A stretch of 64,000 nt of DNA from Streptomyces sp. NBC_00557 (GCF_036345995.1 NZ_CP107796.1:7254001-7318000), one strand, 5' to 3'; counted from the first letter of the stretch, positions 7,613 to 16,159 are shown. The notes: generated from the letters alone by a model not told the origin. Program-made: numbers and translations.

Positions 7613-8830
7613 ATGGAAGAGCAGCGCGCCCCGGGGCAGTGGTGGCGGCACGGGCCGCCGTGGTGGCGCGCGCCCGACGCACCGGAGCCGCGCGGCACCC
7701 GTCGCCTGCCCTGGCGCACCACCGCGCTGATCACCGCGTTCGTCCTGATCGGCAGCAACTTCGCCGCGCACGGCCAGCCGCACCGCGTCCCCCTCGACGG
7801 CTACGGGCGCCTGCTGCTGCTCCTCGCCTCGCTGCTGTTGCTGGGGCGGCACCGGTATCCGGCGGCCGTGGCCTTCGGCGCCGCCGCGGCGACCCTCGGC
7901 TACCTGGCCGCGGGCTATCCCTACGGCCCGGTCTTCGTGGTCGTCGCCGTCGCCTGCTTCAGCGCGGTCGTCGCCGGGCGCCGGCGGGCCGCCTGGGCGT
8001 CCGTCGGCCTGCTCTGGGCCGGGCACGCCCTGGTCGCCCTCTGGCTCTACCGCTGGCTCCCGCCCGCGGGCGACCGGCGCGCGGGCCTCACGCAGGAGAT
8101 CGTCATCGGCACCTGGCTGCTGGCGATCGTCGCCCTGGCCGAACTGGCCCGGGTACGGCGCGAGCAGTGGGCGCGCGAGCGTGCCGACCGGGCGGAGGCG
8201 GCACGGCGCCGCGCGGACGAGGAACGGCTGCGGATCGCCCGCGAGCTGCACGACGTGCTCGCGCACAGCATCTCCGTCATCAACGTCCAGGCCGGCATGG
8301 GGCTGGCGCTGCTGGACAGCGACCCCGAGCAGGCGCGGGCCGCGCTCACCACCATCAAGGCCGCCAGCAAGGAAGCGCTCGGCGAGGTCCGCCAGGTCCT
8401 CGACACCCTGCGCGCCCCCGGCGCCGCGCCGCGCACCCCCGCGCCCGGTCTGGACCGGCTGCCGGAGCTGGTGGAGCAGGCGGCCGCCGCCGGACTCACC
8501 GTGGAGGTCGAGGGCGAGCCCCCGCGGCTGCCGCCCGGCGCCGACCTCGCCGCCTTCCGCATCGTGCAGGAGGCCCTGACCAACGTCGTACGGCACTCCG
8601 GGTCGCGGCACGCGCGCGTGCGGTTCGCCCACGACGGCGAGGCGCTGCGGCTGCGCATCGACGACGACGGCCCGGCCACCGGGGCCGACGCCGGCGGCAG
8701 CGGCAACGGACTGGCCGGGATGCGGGAGAGGGCGGCCGCGCTCGGCGGCACCATCGAGGCGGGACCGCGGCCCGGCGGCGGCTTCCGGGTGCTCGCCGTA
8801 CTGCCGTCGCACATCAGGGAGGACCAGTGA
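7613..8830 (+). CDS. Two-component sensor histidine kinase (NarL-type partner, HisKA_3)
   Basis: 405 residues from ATG 7613 (GTG 7604 in frame is possible; neither has a strong ribosome site). Several membrane helices lie between about residues 36 and 180. A short coiled linker rich in R/E precedes the HisKA_3 phosphoacceptor motif ELHDVLAHSIS with His at about 213. The ATPase domain shows FRIVQEALTNVVRHS (N box) and GNGLAGMRERAAALGG (G box). The stop overlaps the GTG of the response regulator (GTGA), so the pair is translationally coupled. There is no extracellular sensor domain, so the signal is probably sensed in the membrane. Confidence 0.93.
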   Translation: MEEQRAPGQWWRHGPPWWRAPDAPEPRGTRRLPWRTTALITAFVLIGSNFAAHGQPHRVPLDGYGRLLLLLASLLLLGRHRYPAAVAFGAAAATLGYLAAGYPYGPVFVVVAVACFSAVVAGRRRAAWASVGLLWAGHALVALWLYRWLPPAGDRRAGLTQEIVIGTWLLAIVALAELARVRREQWARERADRAEAARRRADEERLRIARELHDVLAHSISVINVQAGMGLALLDSDPEQARAALTTIKAASKEALGEVRQVLDTLRAPGAAPRTPAPGLDRLPELVEQAAAAGLTVEVEGEPPRLPPGADLAAFRIVQEALTNVVRHSGSRHARVRFAHDGEALRLRIDDDGPATGADAGGSGNGLAGMRERAAALGGTIEAGPRPGGGFRVLAVLPSHIREDQ

Positions 8831-9492
8831 TCCGGGTACTGCTCGCCGACGACCAGTCGCTGGTGCGGGCCGGTTTCGGGGCGCTGCTCGGCGCGCAGCC
8901 GGACATCGAGGTGGCCGGGGAGGCGGCCGACGGCGAGGAGGCGCTGCACCGGGTGCGGGAACTGCGGCCGGACGTCGTCCTGATGGACATCCGCATGCCC
9001 CTGCTGGACGGCCTCGCCGCGACCCGGCGCATCACCGGCGACGCGGAGCTGAAGGACGTGAAGGTGGTCATGCTCACCACCTTCGAGCTGGACGAGTACG
9101 TCTTCGAGGCGATCCGCTCCGGCGCCTCCGGCTTCCTGGTGAAGGACACCGAACCGGACGAACTCGTGCGCGCGGTGCGGGCGGTGGTGCAGGGTGACGC
9201 CCTGCTGTCGCCGGGCGTCACCCGCCGGCTGATCGCCGAGTTCGCGGCCCGCTCCAAGGAGCCCGCGGCGGCCGACGCCCTCGCTCACCTCACCGAGCGG
9301 GAGCGGGAGGTGATGGCGCTGGTCGGCATCGGCCTGTCCAACGAGGAGATCGCCCGCCGCCTGGTGGTCAGCCCCCTCACCGCCAAGACCCATGTGAGCC
9401 GCACGATGGTCAAACTGGGCGCCCGGGATCGCGCCCAACTCGTCGTCCTGGCCTATGAGTCGGGGTTGGTGCGGCCTGGGTGGCTGGGCTGA
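8827..9492 (+). CDS. Response regulator, NarL/LuxR type
   Basis: 221 residues from GTG 8827, coupled to the kinase. The receiver domain has acidic residues LLADDQ, phosphoacceptor D54 in VLMDIRMP, and conserved Thr/Lys in MLTTFE and LVKDTEPDEL. The C-terminal LuxR HTH reads LTEREREVMALVGIGLSNEE, with TAKTHVSRTMVKLGARDR after it. It is a transcription factor activated by the upstream kinase. No operator or obvious target is visible; the neighbouring MFS gene is on the opposite strand and appears to belong to the MarR regulator instead. Confidence 0.94.
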   Translation: MIRVLLADDQSLVRAGFGALLGAQPDIEVAGEAADGEEALHRVRELRPDVVLMDIRMPLLDGLAATRRITGDAELKDVKVVMLTTFELDEYVFEAIRSGASGFLVKDTEPDELVRAVRAVVQGDALLSPGVTRRLIAEFAARSKEPAAADALAHLTEREREVMALVGIGLSNEEIARRLVVSPLTAKTHVSRTMVKLGARDRAQLVVLAYESGLVRPGWLG

Positions 9493-9701
9493 CCCGCCTG
9501 CCGGAAGCGCACCAGCACGCTGATCACGCGGGCCACGAAGACGACCGGCGCGACGGCCGTGCCCAGCCGCAGCAGGGCCAGGGACAGCAGGGGCGGAAGA
9601 CCGAAGAGCAGCGCGGGCCTGGCCACGGCCCCGAACAGAGGCGCGCCCGGCGGGGCAACCAGCCCCGCCGGGCGCACTGGTGGAGGCTCCCCCCTAGTCA
9701 C
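9453..9701 (-). CDS. Possible small membrane protein
   Basis: An 82-residue open frame from GTG 9701 with one or two hydrophobic segments (LFGLPPLLSLALLRLGTAVA, then PVVFVARVISVLVRF). Third positions are G/C rich in the middle but not in the first ten codons. It overlaps the end of the response regulator by 40 bases and the end of the MFS gene by eight. No family is recognised, the ribosome site is poor, and it could be a chance frame between two convergent genes. Listed because the hydrophobic pattern is unusual for a shadow frame. Confidence 0.25.
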   Translation of the reverse strand: MTRGEPPPVRPAGLVAPPGAPLFGAVARPALLFGLPPLLSLALLRLGTAVAPVVFVARVISVLVRFRQAGQPSHPGRTNPDS

Positions 9702-11184
9702 GGACCGCCACGCGCTCCGTTTCGGCCTCCTGCACGATGGACCTGGCGACCACGACGGACCGCTGCGTACGGCGGCGGCGCAGTCCGGTGAGGGTGATCA
9801 GCAGGCCCGCCGCGGCGATGCCCGTGACGACCGTGAAGCCGGGCCGGTAGCTGTCGAGGACCGCCCGCGGGGTGGCGTGCGCGGGGGCGTTCGCGGTCAC
9901 CACGGCCGTGACCACCGCCAGGAAGATCGCGCCGCCCACCTGCACCGAGGTGTTGAGCAGACCGGAGACCATGCCCTGCTCGTGGTCCTCGACGCCGTTG
10001 GTGGCCTGGATGTTGAGGGACGGGAAGACCAGGGCGCAGGCCGCGCCGATCAGCAGCATGGACGGCAGGATCACCGCCGCGTACACCGGGTCCAGGTCGA
10101 CCCGCAGGAACAGCGCGTAGCCGAGGACCATGAAGGCGAACCCGGTCGCGATCAGACGCGGGGTGCCGAACCGGTCGACGACCGCACCGACCTTCGTGGA
10201 GGACACCGCCACCAGCGCGCCCGCCGGCAGGAAGGCGAGCGCCGTGTGCAGCGCGGACCAGCCGAGCAGGGACTGCATGTACAGCGTCGTCAGGAACTGG
10301 AAGCCCACGTAACTGCCGAAGAAGGCGATCGCGCCGAGCTGCGCGCGGACCTGGCCGCCCGAGCGCAGGACGCCCAGCCGGATCAGCGGGCTCGGCGAGC
10401 GCCGCTCGACGACGACGAAGACGGCGAGCAGTACGGCGACGGCGAGGAAGGACAGCAGGGTGCGGGCCGAGGCCCACCCGGCCTGCGGCGCCTGGACCAC
10501 GGTGAAGACCAGCAGCAGCATCGACGCGGTGCCGAGGACGGCGCCCGGGATGTCGTAGCCGTCGTGGTTCTCCTCGCGGACGCTGCGCGGCAGCAGCCGC
10601 AGCCCGGCGAGCAGGGCGACCAGGGCGATCGGCGCGGGCAGCAGCATGGTGAAGCGCCAGCTGACCTCGGTGAGCAGGCCCGAGAGCACCAGGCCCATGG
10701 AGAAGCCGGTGGCGGCGCAGGTGGTGTAGATGGACAGGGCGCGGTTGCGCAGCGGGCCTTCCGGGAACGTCGTGGTGATGATCGACAGGCCCGCCGGCGC
10801 CGTGAAGGCCGCGCTCAGGCCCTTGACGAACCGGCTGGCGATCAGCAGCGGACCCGAGTCCACCAGCCCGCCGAGCAGCGAGGCGAGCGCGAAGACGCCG
10901 AGCGCGACGAGGAACACCTGACGCCGGCCGAGCAGGTCGGCGGTGCGGCCGCCGAGCAGGAGCAGGCCGCCGTAGCCCAGGATGTAGCCGCTGACGATCC
11001 ATTGCAGGGTCGACGTGGACAGGTGCAGGTCGGAACCGATGGACGGCAGGGCGACGCCGACCATCGACACGTCCAGCGCGTCCAGGAACATCGCCGCGCA
11101 GAGCACCAGCAGGGTGCCCCACAGCCGGGGTGTCCAGCGGACCGCCGGGGACGGGGCCGTGGAAGGGGTGAGCGGAGAGGTCAT
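9694..11184 (-). CDS. MFS drug:proton antiporter, DHA2 (14-TM) family
   Basis: 496 residues. The N-terminus has the DHA2 motif LDALDVSMVGVALPSI in helix 1, then motif A GGRTADLLGRRQ between helices 2 and 3 and motif C-like GFSMGLVLSGLLTE in helix 5. Length fits 14 transmembrane helices. Such pumps export hydrophobic drugs and dyes. The gene is divergent from a MarR regulator and the 85-bp gap contains a TGCAT-GAG-ATGCA dyad, so induction by a MarR ligand is likely. Substrate unknown. Confidence 0.93.
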   Translation of the reverse strand: MTSPLTPSTAPSPAVRWTPRLWGTLLVLCAAMFLDALDVSMVGVALPSIGSDLHLSTSTLQWIVSGYILGYGGLLLLGGRTADLLGRRQVFLVALGVFALASLLGGLVDSGPLLIASRFVKGLSAAFTAPAGLSIITTTFPEGPLRNRALSIYTTCAATGFSMGLVLSGLLTEVSWRFTMLLPAPIALVALLAGLRLLPRSVREENHDGYDIPGAVLGTASMLLLVFTVVQAPQAGWASARTLLSFLAVAVLLAVFVVVERRSPSPLIRLGVLRSGGQVRAQLGAIAFFGSYVGFQFLTTLYMQSLLGWSALHTALAFLPAGALVAVSSTKVGAVVDRFGTPRLIATGFAFMVLGYALFLRVDLDPVYAAVILPSMLLIGAACALVFPSLNIQATNGVEDHEQGMVSGLLNTSVQVGGAIFLAVVTAVVTANAPAHATPRAVLDSYRPGFTVVTGIAAAGLLITLTGLRRRRTQRSVVVARSIVQEAETERVAVRD

Positions 11185-11205
11185 GCCGACGAGACTACAT
11201 GCGCA

Positions 11206-11218
11206 TGCATGAGATGCA
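11206..11218. promoter_or_regulatory. Candidate MarR operator
   Basis: A perfect inverted repeat TGCAT-GAG-ATGCA lies in the 85-bp A/T-richer gap between the MFS gene and the MarR gene. It is flanked by an outer TGCGC...GCGCA pair (about 11200-11225) and by further ATGC half-sites, including GATGCAA near 11234. A nested arrangement like this in a divergent MarR/MFS promoter fits binding of a MarR dimer that represses both genes. Confidence 0.55.
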
Positions 11219-11269
11219 AGCGCATTTAATTACGATGCAACAATCTTGTTTCTCTGCTACGGTGCGTTC

Positions 11270-11677
11270 ATGGCGTCGAACAGGTCCGAGCAGGCGCTCG
11301 TTGAGCAGTGGCGGGAGATCCTCGCGCTGCATGCCCGCACCCAGTGCGAACTGGACCGGGTGCTGCACGGACACGGCCTGTGCGCCAGCGACTTCGAGGT
11401 GCTCGACCTGCTGGCCGAGGCCGCGCCGGCGGACGGCGGCTGCGCCTACCGGGTGCAGGAGATCTCCGAGCGCGTCCATCTCAGCCAGAGCGCCCTGTCC
11501 CGGCTGATCGGCCGTCTGGAGAAGGACGGCCTGGTCGAGCGCGCGATGTGCGCCGAGGACCGGCGCGGCGTGCGGGTGGCCCTCACCGCGAAGGGGCGCG
11601 CGCTGCACGGCGAGCTACGGCCGGTGCAGCGCGCGGTCCTGAGCCGGATGCTGGCGGGCGAGCTCAGCTCCAGGTGA
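11270..11677 (+). CDS. MarR family regulator
   Basis: 135 residues from ATG 11270. The winged-helix core reads VQEISERVHLSQSALSRLIG, followed by RLEKDGLVERAMCAEDRRGV and VALTAKGRALH, the standard recognition helix and wing of MarR proteins. Two cysteines in the dimerisation half (C27, C39) plus one in the wing could give redox sensitivity, which is speculative. It is divergent from the DHA2 transporter. Its last 14 bases overlap the end of the convergent maleylpyruvate isomerase-type gene. Confidence 0.92.
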   Translation: MASNRSEQALVEQWREILALHARTQCELDRVLHGHGLCASDFEVLDLLAEAAPADGGCAYRVQEISERVHLSQSALSRLIGRLEKDGLVERAMCAEDRRGVRVALTAKGRALHGELRPVQRAVLSRMLAGELSSR

Positions 11678-12404
11678 CGGCCGACCGCTCCCGCCACAGC
11701 CCGGCGACGGCCGGATCCCCGGTCACCTGAGGGAACGGCTGCCGGTTCCACAGCGCGAGGTACACCTCGGCGGCGGACCCGGCCACTTCGCAGTCGGCCT
11801 CGCCCTCGGCATCCCGCGTGGCCGCCGGCGGCTCCTGGGACAGCCGTACGGTCCACACCGCGCCGTCGCCGTCCGTCGCCCGCACCCGCAGCACCCGGGG
11901 CTCGGCGCTGCGCACCCTGCTCTTGGGGCGGGCGTGGAAGCCGCGCAGCAGTTCGTCGATGCCGTCCACCGCGAACGCGGTGCCGATCCCCGACCGGGCG
12001 CCGCCCCGCGCGGACTCCGCGTCGACCCGGTGCACCGTCGTCTCGTGCGCCTGGCGCCGCGCCCAGAACGCGAGCGGTGACGGCGCCGGCAGGAAGTGCC
12101 AGCACTCCACGTCGGGCGCGGCCGAGGCGAGGGTGCCGACGAGATACCGGTGCCCGTCGCGGAACCAGTCGAGCAGTTCGCCGCCGTCGAGGTCGGGCAG
12201 TCCGCCGTCGGGGTGGTAGGAGGTGTGCCCCTCGGCGACGAAGGCGGCGGCCCAGCGGTGCACCATCCCGGTGTGCCGCAGCAGGTCCCGCACCTGCCAC
12301 TCGGGACAGGTCGGCACCTTGGCCTCGACGCCGGCCTGCTCGGCCGCCTCGGCCAGCAACCGGCCCTCCCGGTCCAGGGTCTGAAGAAAGTCGGCAGTGT
12401 CCAT
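11664..12404 (-). CDS. Maleylpyruvate isomerase family mycothiol-dependent protein
   Basis: 246 residues from ATG 12404. The MDMPI_N signature is clear: VPTCPEWQVRDLLRHTGMVH, followed by WAAAFV, and a later histidine-rich WARRQAHETTVHRVDAESA that completes the metal site. An MDMPI C-terminal domain follows, ending VAGLWRERSAVTWS. Related enzymes use mycothiol as a cofactor for isomerisation or thiol transfer. It lies in the same orientation as the MFS gene upstream (86 bp between them) and converges on the MarR gene. The substrate is not known. Confidence 0.88.
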   Translation of the reverse strand: MDTADFLQTLDREGRLLAEAAEQAGVEAKVPTCPEWQVRDLLRHTGMVHRWAAAFVAEGHTSYHPDGGLPDLDGGELLDWFRDGHRYLVGTLASAAPDVECWHFLPAPSPLAFWARRQAHETTVHRVDAESARGGARSGIGTAFAVDGIDELLRGFHARPKSRVRSAEPRVLRVRATDGDGAVWTVRLSQEPPAATRDAEGEADCEVAGSAAEVYLALWNRQPFPQVTGDPAVAGLWRERSAVTWS

Positions 12405-12489
12405 GTGCGGAGTCTGCCGGATGGAGCAGGGTCCGGGCGCACTGGGTTTCCGCACGGCCGAGCCGCTGCTCGCCCGGCGCGGCCGGCCG

Positions 12490-13704
12490 TCAGACACCCG
12501 CCGTGCGGCGGGTGCACACCCCGATGACCGCGGCGACGGCGGACAGGGCCGCCACGCTGGTCAGCGCGGTCGGCAGGGAGAACCAGTCGGCCATGAACCC
12601 GATCGCGGGCGGCCCGAGGAGCATGCCGCCGTAGCCGAGTGTCGAGGCGACCGCCACGCCGGAGGGGCCGGTCAGGGCGCCCGCCCGTTCCACCGCCACC
12701 GGGAACAGGTTGGCGAGGCCCAGTCCGGTGACCGCGAAGCCGATCAGCGCGGCCCACACGGACGGGGCGAGCGAGCCGAGCAGCATCCCCAGGGCCGCGA
12801 CACCGCCGCCGCCGATCACCGTGCGGGCGCGGCCGAGACGCTCCAGGAGGGTCGTGCCGCTCGCCCGGCCCAGGGTCATGGCCAGCGCGAAGCACGCGTA
12901 TCCGGCCGCCGCCACACCGGACGACGCCGCGAGGTCCTGCTGCAGGTGCAGGGCGCCCCAGTCGGCCATCGCGCCCTCGCCGTAGGCGGTGCACAGCGCG
13001 ACCAGCCCGAAGACGACGACCAGCCCCCGGCCGCCGGTCCGCCGCGGCGCGACACCGTCCGTCTCCCCGCGCGCGCAGGGCGTGCGGTCCCGGGGAGCGG
13101 GCGGCGCCTGCCGCAGCAGGACGCGCCCGGCGACGGCCGTGACGAGCAGCCCGATCAGGGCGAGGCCGAGCAGGTGCCGGGTGGGGGAGAGCGCACCGGC
13201 GACGAGACCGCCGAGACCGGCGCCGACCATGCCGCCGAGGCTGAACGCCGCGTGGAAGGACGGCATGACCGGCCGCCGCAACGCGGCCACGAGGTCGACG
13301 GCGGCGCTGTTGAAGGCGACGTTGATGCCGCCGTAGGCGGCGCCGAAGAGCAGGAGTACGGCGCCGAGGGCGGGCGCGGAGTGGGTCAGCGGCGGCAGGC
13401 TGACGCTGAGGCAGAGCAGCACGGCGCACACCACGGTGACCGGATGGCTGCCGTAGCGGCGGCAGAGCCGCCCGGTGAGGGTCATGGTGACGACGGCGCC
13501 CGCGGAGACCCCGAGCAGGGCCAGTCCCAGCGCGCCGGCGGAGGCGTGGGTCTGCTGCTTGATGGCCGGAATGCGGACGACCCAGCCCGCGAAGACGAAA
13601 CCGTCGAGGGCGAAGAACGTGGTGAGAGCGACGCGGAGCCGGGTGAGGTCACCGGTGCCACCCGGCACGACGTTGTGCGAACGGGATTTGTTTATTAGCG
13701 GCAC
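12490..13704 (-). CDS. MFS transporter, FucP/YbjJ-like
   Basis: 404 residues, predicted 12 helices. The first helix contains FFALDGFVFAGWVVRIPAIK, typical of the YbjJ-like actinobacterial MFS group. LTGRLCRRYGSHPV resembles motif A, and a cytoplasmic loop of about 35 residues rich in Arg and Pro separates the two halves. The second half contains GYGGMLLGPPAIGFMADWFS. Function is transport of a small solute, direction and substrate unknown. The N-terminal MPLINKSRSHNVV stretch is weak and a later start is possible. Confidence 0.85.
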   Translation of the reverse strand: MPLINKSRSHNVVPGGTGDLTRLRVALTTFFALDGFVFAGWVVRIPAIKQQTHASAGALGLALLGVSAGAVVTMTLTGRLCRRYGSHPVTVVCAVLLCLSVSLPPLTHSAPALGAVLLLFGAAYGGINVAFNSAAVDLVAALRRPVMPSFHAAFSLGGMVGAGLGGLVAGALSPTRHLLGLALIGLLVTAVAGRVLLRQAPPAPRDRTPCARGETDGVAPRRTGGRGLVVVFGLVALCTAYGEGAMADWGALHLQQDLAASSGVAAAGYACFALAMTLGRASGTTLLERLGRARTVIGGGGVAALGMLLGSLAPSVWAALIGFAVTGLGLANLFPVAVERAGALTGPSGVAVASTLGYGGMLLGPPAIGFMADWFSLPTALTSVAALSAVAAVIGVCTRRTAGV

Positions 13705-13804
13705 AAAGTCAGGCTAGGCGGCGGGGCGGGACCCGGCAAGGGGAGCGCGGGGGAGGAGGAGGGGGGAACCGGGCTGGGACGCGTGGCCGAACCGGGTCGG
13801 ACGC

Positions 13805-13850
13805 GCGGCCTGCTCGCCCACCGGCCGGCGGCGACGGGCGAGCAGGCCGC
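13805..13850. terminator. Hairpin terminator of the SDR gene
   Basis: A perfect 15-bp inverted repeat (arms 13805-13819 and 13836-13850, core GCGGCCTGCTCGCCC) with a 16-base loop lies 27 bp beyond the SDR stop codon. There is no T-run, as usual for actinobacterial hairpin terminators. Confidence 0.7.
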
Positions 13851-13877
13851 CGATCGGGGGAGAGACCGCCAGGGGCG

Positions 13878-14639
13878 TCAGCCCTTGCGGCCGGGGAGCA
13901 TGGCCAGCGCCTGGGAGCGCTGTGCGACGAGGTCGTCGTAGGTGCCGTCGCGTTCGGCCCAGCGGTGCATCAGCACGCCCTTCACCAGGATCTGGTGCGG
14001 GGTGGGGTCCGCCGAGAGCAGGTGCATGACCTCGGTGGCGAACTCGTCGAGCGGCAGTGCGTGCGGGTTCACCTTCTCCTGGCCTGCTGTGGCGACGGCC
14101 GGGGGTACGAGCTCGACGACGCCGACACCGGTGCCGTCGAGCTGCGCGCGCAGCGCCTCCGAGTAGGCGTGCACCGCGGTCTTCGAGGCGGCGTAGCTGG
14201 GCATCGGCGGGAACGGCAGGAAGGCGATGCCCGAGGTCACGGTGATGAAGGTGCCGGCGCCCCGCCCCACCAGGTGCGGGGTGAAGGCGTCGACGACCCG
14301 GATGGTGCCGAGCAGGTTGGTGTCGATCGTCGTCGCCGCCGCCTCGAAGTGCTCGGGGTCGCGCAGGTCCTCCAGGAGCATGACGCCGGACATCGTCACC
14401 ACCGTGTCCAGCCCGGGGTACCGGGCGAGCACGGCGTCACGGGCCGATGCGACGGAGGCGCCGTCCGTGACGTCGACACGGAACGTGCCGAAACCTTCCC
14501 CGGCGAGTTCCGCCAGCGCCTCCGGGCTGCGGCCGCCCACGGCGACGGTGCTGCCCGCCGCGGCGAACCGCCGGGCCAGCTCCCGCCCGATACCCGAGGT
14601 CCCGCCGACGACGAGAACGGTGCGGTTGGAGAGATCCAC
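13878..14639 (-). CDS. Short-chain dehydrogenase/reductase (DltE-like)
   Basis: 253 residues from GTG 14639, which has a GGGAAGA ribosome site. The cofactor motif VVGGTSGIGRELARRF is at residues 8-23, the VTMSGVMLLEDL strand replaces the usual NNAG, the catalytic Ser is in FITVTSGIAF, and Tyr-x-x-x-Lys is in SYAASKTAV. It is an NAD(P)-dependent oxidoreductase of the classical SDR group resembling DltE. It is divergent from a MmyB-type XRE regulator, a pairing frequent in Streptomyces in which the SDR is the regulated gene. Confidence 0.9.
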   Translation of the reverse strand: MDLSNRTVLVVGGTSGIGRELARRFAAAGSTVAVGGRSPEALAELAGEGFGTFRVDVTDGASVASARDAVLARYPGLDTVVTMSGVMLLEDLRDPEHFEAAATTIDTNLLGTIRVVDAFTPHLVGRGAGTFITVTSGIAFLPFPPMPSYAASKTAVHAYSEALRAQLDGTGVGVVELVPPAVATAGQEKVNPHALPLDEFATEVMHLLSADPTPHQILVKGVLMHRWAERDGTYDDLVAQRSQALAMLPGRKG

Positions 14640-14772
14640 GAGATCTTCCCTTCGGTCCAGGGCGCCGGCGGCGTACAGGCGCGCGGCGCGGACAGCGGTG
14701 TTCCCCGCCTCTTTCACGACAGTGCTCCGCAGTCTCGACGGGATCCGCCGGGTGGGGCAGGGCCCCCGTCTT

Positions 14773-14789
14773 CCCTGGTCCTGCCAGGG
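14773..14789. promoter_or_regulatory. Candidate operator of the XRE regulator
   Basis: A perfect dyad CCCTGG-TCCTG-CCAGGG sits 39 bp before the XRE start codon in the divergent promoter region. It is embedded in two direct copies of CAGGGCCCCCG (14758-14768 and 14785-14795) spaced 27 bp apart. Position and symmetry suit binding by the HTH regulator, controlling itself and the SDR gene. Confidence 0.5.
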
Positions 14790-14827
14790 CCCCCGCTGGG
14801 GCACCCGCACCGCATTACGGTGGCGTC

Positions 14828-15700
14828 ATGAAGGATGAGCAATCCGGCAACCGGTTCGGCAGCTACCTGCGTGCCCGGCGGGAGCTGGTCACCCCGGCGC
14901 AGGCAGGACTCCCGGCCGGCGGCAACCGCCGCGTGCCCGGCCTGCGCCGAGAGGAAGTCGCCCTGCTCGCCGGCATCAGCCCCGACTACTACCTGCGCCT
15001 GGAACGGGGCCGCGACAAGAACCCCTCACCTCAGGTCCTCGAATCACTCGCGCGCGTCCTGCAACTGGACGACGTCGAGCGGACGTACCTGCTCGGCCTC
15101 GCGGCGGCACGCCCCAGGGCGCCGCGCCGCAGGCGGCCCGAGCACGTACCGGCGCGGGTGCACCAGCTGCTCGCCCACCTGCAGATCCCCGCGTTCGTGG
15201 AAGGGCGCGCGTTCGACGTCCTGGCCTCCAACCCCCTGGCCGTCGCACTCTCTCCCCGCCTGCGGCCGGGCGAGAACCGGCTGCGTTCTCTGCTCCTCGA
15301 TCCCGAGGAACGAGCCTTTCACCAGGACTGGGCGAAAGCCACCGCCGATTTCGTCGCCGCGCTCCGGACCACCATCGGCGACGACACCGACAACCCCCGG
15401 TTCGTCGAGCTCGTCGGCGAACTCGCGCTGTCCAGCGAGCGGTTCCGCACCCTGTGGGCCCGCCAGGACGTCCGCAGCCTCGACGGAGGCACGACCACGG
15501 TCCACCACCCCGTGGTCGGCGACCTGCGCCTCCACCGGGACAAACTCCCCGTCGACGACGTCATCCTGGTCGTCTACTACCCTGACAAGGACAGCGACAG
15601 CGACGAGAAACTGCGGCTCCTCGCCGCACTCTCGTCCACCGAGTCCGCCGGCACGGCGCACGACAGGCCGGCGGACGATCCGAGCCCGAGCACCTCCTGA
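14828..15700 (+). CDS. XRE family regulator with MmyB-like ligand-binding domain
   Basis: 290 residues from ATG 14828. The N-terminal HTH shows the group signature VPGLRREEVALLAGISPDYY followed by LRLERGRDKNPSPQVL. From about residue 100 the MmyB-like domain runs through FVEGRAFDVLASNPLAVALS and ends with HPVVGDLRLHRDKLPVDD. This architecture is abundant in Streptomyces. The C-terminal domain is thought to bind small hydrophobic or fatty-acid-like ligands. It is divergent from an SDR, its probable target. Confidence 0.92.
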   Translation: MKDEQSGNRFGSYLRARRELVTPAQAGLPAGGNRRVPGLRREEVALLAGISPDYYLRLERGRDKNPSPQVLESLARVLQLDDVERTYLLGLAAARPRAPRRRRPEHVPARVHQLLAHLQIPAFVEGRAFDVLASNPLAVALSPRLRPGENRLRSLLLDPEERAFHQDWAKATADFVAALRTTIGDDTDNPRFVELVGELALSSERFRTLWARQDVRSLDGGTTTVHHPVVGDLRLHRDKLPVDDVILVVYYPDKDSDSDEKLRLLAALSSTESAGTAHDRPADDPSPSTS

Positions 15701-15756
15701 CGACACCAGGCCGTCCCCGCGTCACACCGGCTCGACTCCCTTGCCCGTCACCAGCA

Positions 15757-16098
15757 GCGCTGACGGAGGACGCCCGGCTGACGATGCCGCCCGAGCCCCT
15801 GGAGCACGCAGGGCGCGCGGCGATCGCCCGGTTCTGCGCCGCCCTGCCCTGGTGGGGTGGCCGGGCGCTGCGTCTGGTGCCCACGCGCGCCAACGGCCGA
15901 CCCGCGTTCGGCAGTTGTCTGCGCGAGCCGGGCGGGGCGGTCGCGCACGCCTACGGTCTGGTGGTTCTCACTCTGCGAGACGACGGGATCCGCGCCATCA
16001 CCCGCTTCGGTGACAACGCGCTGCTGCCGCTCTTCGGGCTGCCCCGGACGCTCCACGAGGGCGGCCCAGCGGACCGGCGGCCGGCCGGCGCGGCCTGA
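15757..16098 (+). pseudogene. C-terminal SnoaL-like remnant of an ECF sigma factor (SigJ/TIGR02960-like)
   Basis: The reading frame AALTEDARLTMPPEPLEHAG continues through LRLVPTRANGRPAFGSCLRE and AITRFGDNALLPLFGLPRTL. This is the SnoaL-like C-terminal extension of the large ECF sigma-factor group found in Streptomyces, which normally follows sigma-2 and sigma-4 domains of about 200 residues. Upstream, the frame dissolves at once into non-coding sequence and the end of the XRE gene, so the sigma domains are missing. An in-frame ATG at 15784 could still allow a 104-residue protein, but no ribosome site is evident. It is best read as a decayed gene. Confidence 0.65.
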
Positions 16099-16143
16099 CC
16101 TGCGCCGACTCGCCCTCGCTCACGATGGCGGCGGCGTCAACAC

Positions 16144-16159
16144 GGCCTCTGCGGAGGCC
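16144..16159. terminator. Short hairpin after the sigma-factor remnant
   Basis: A perfect dyad GGCCTC-TGCG-GAGGCC lies 45 bp past the remnant's stop and upstream of the luciferase-like gene. The stem is only 6 bp, so termination activity is uncertain. Confidence 0.35.
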
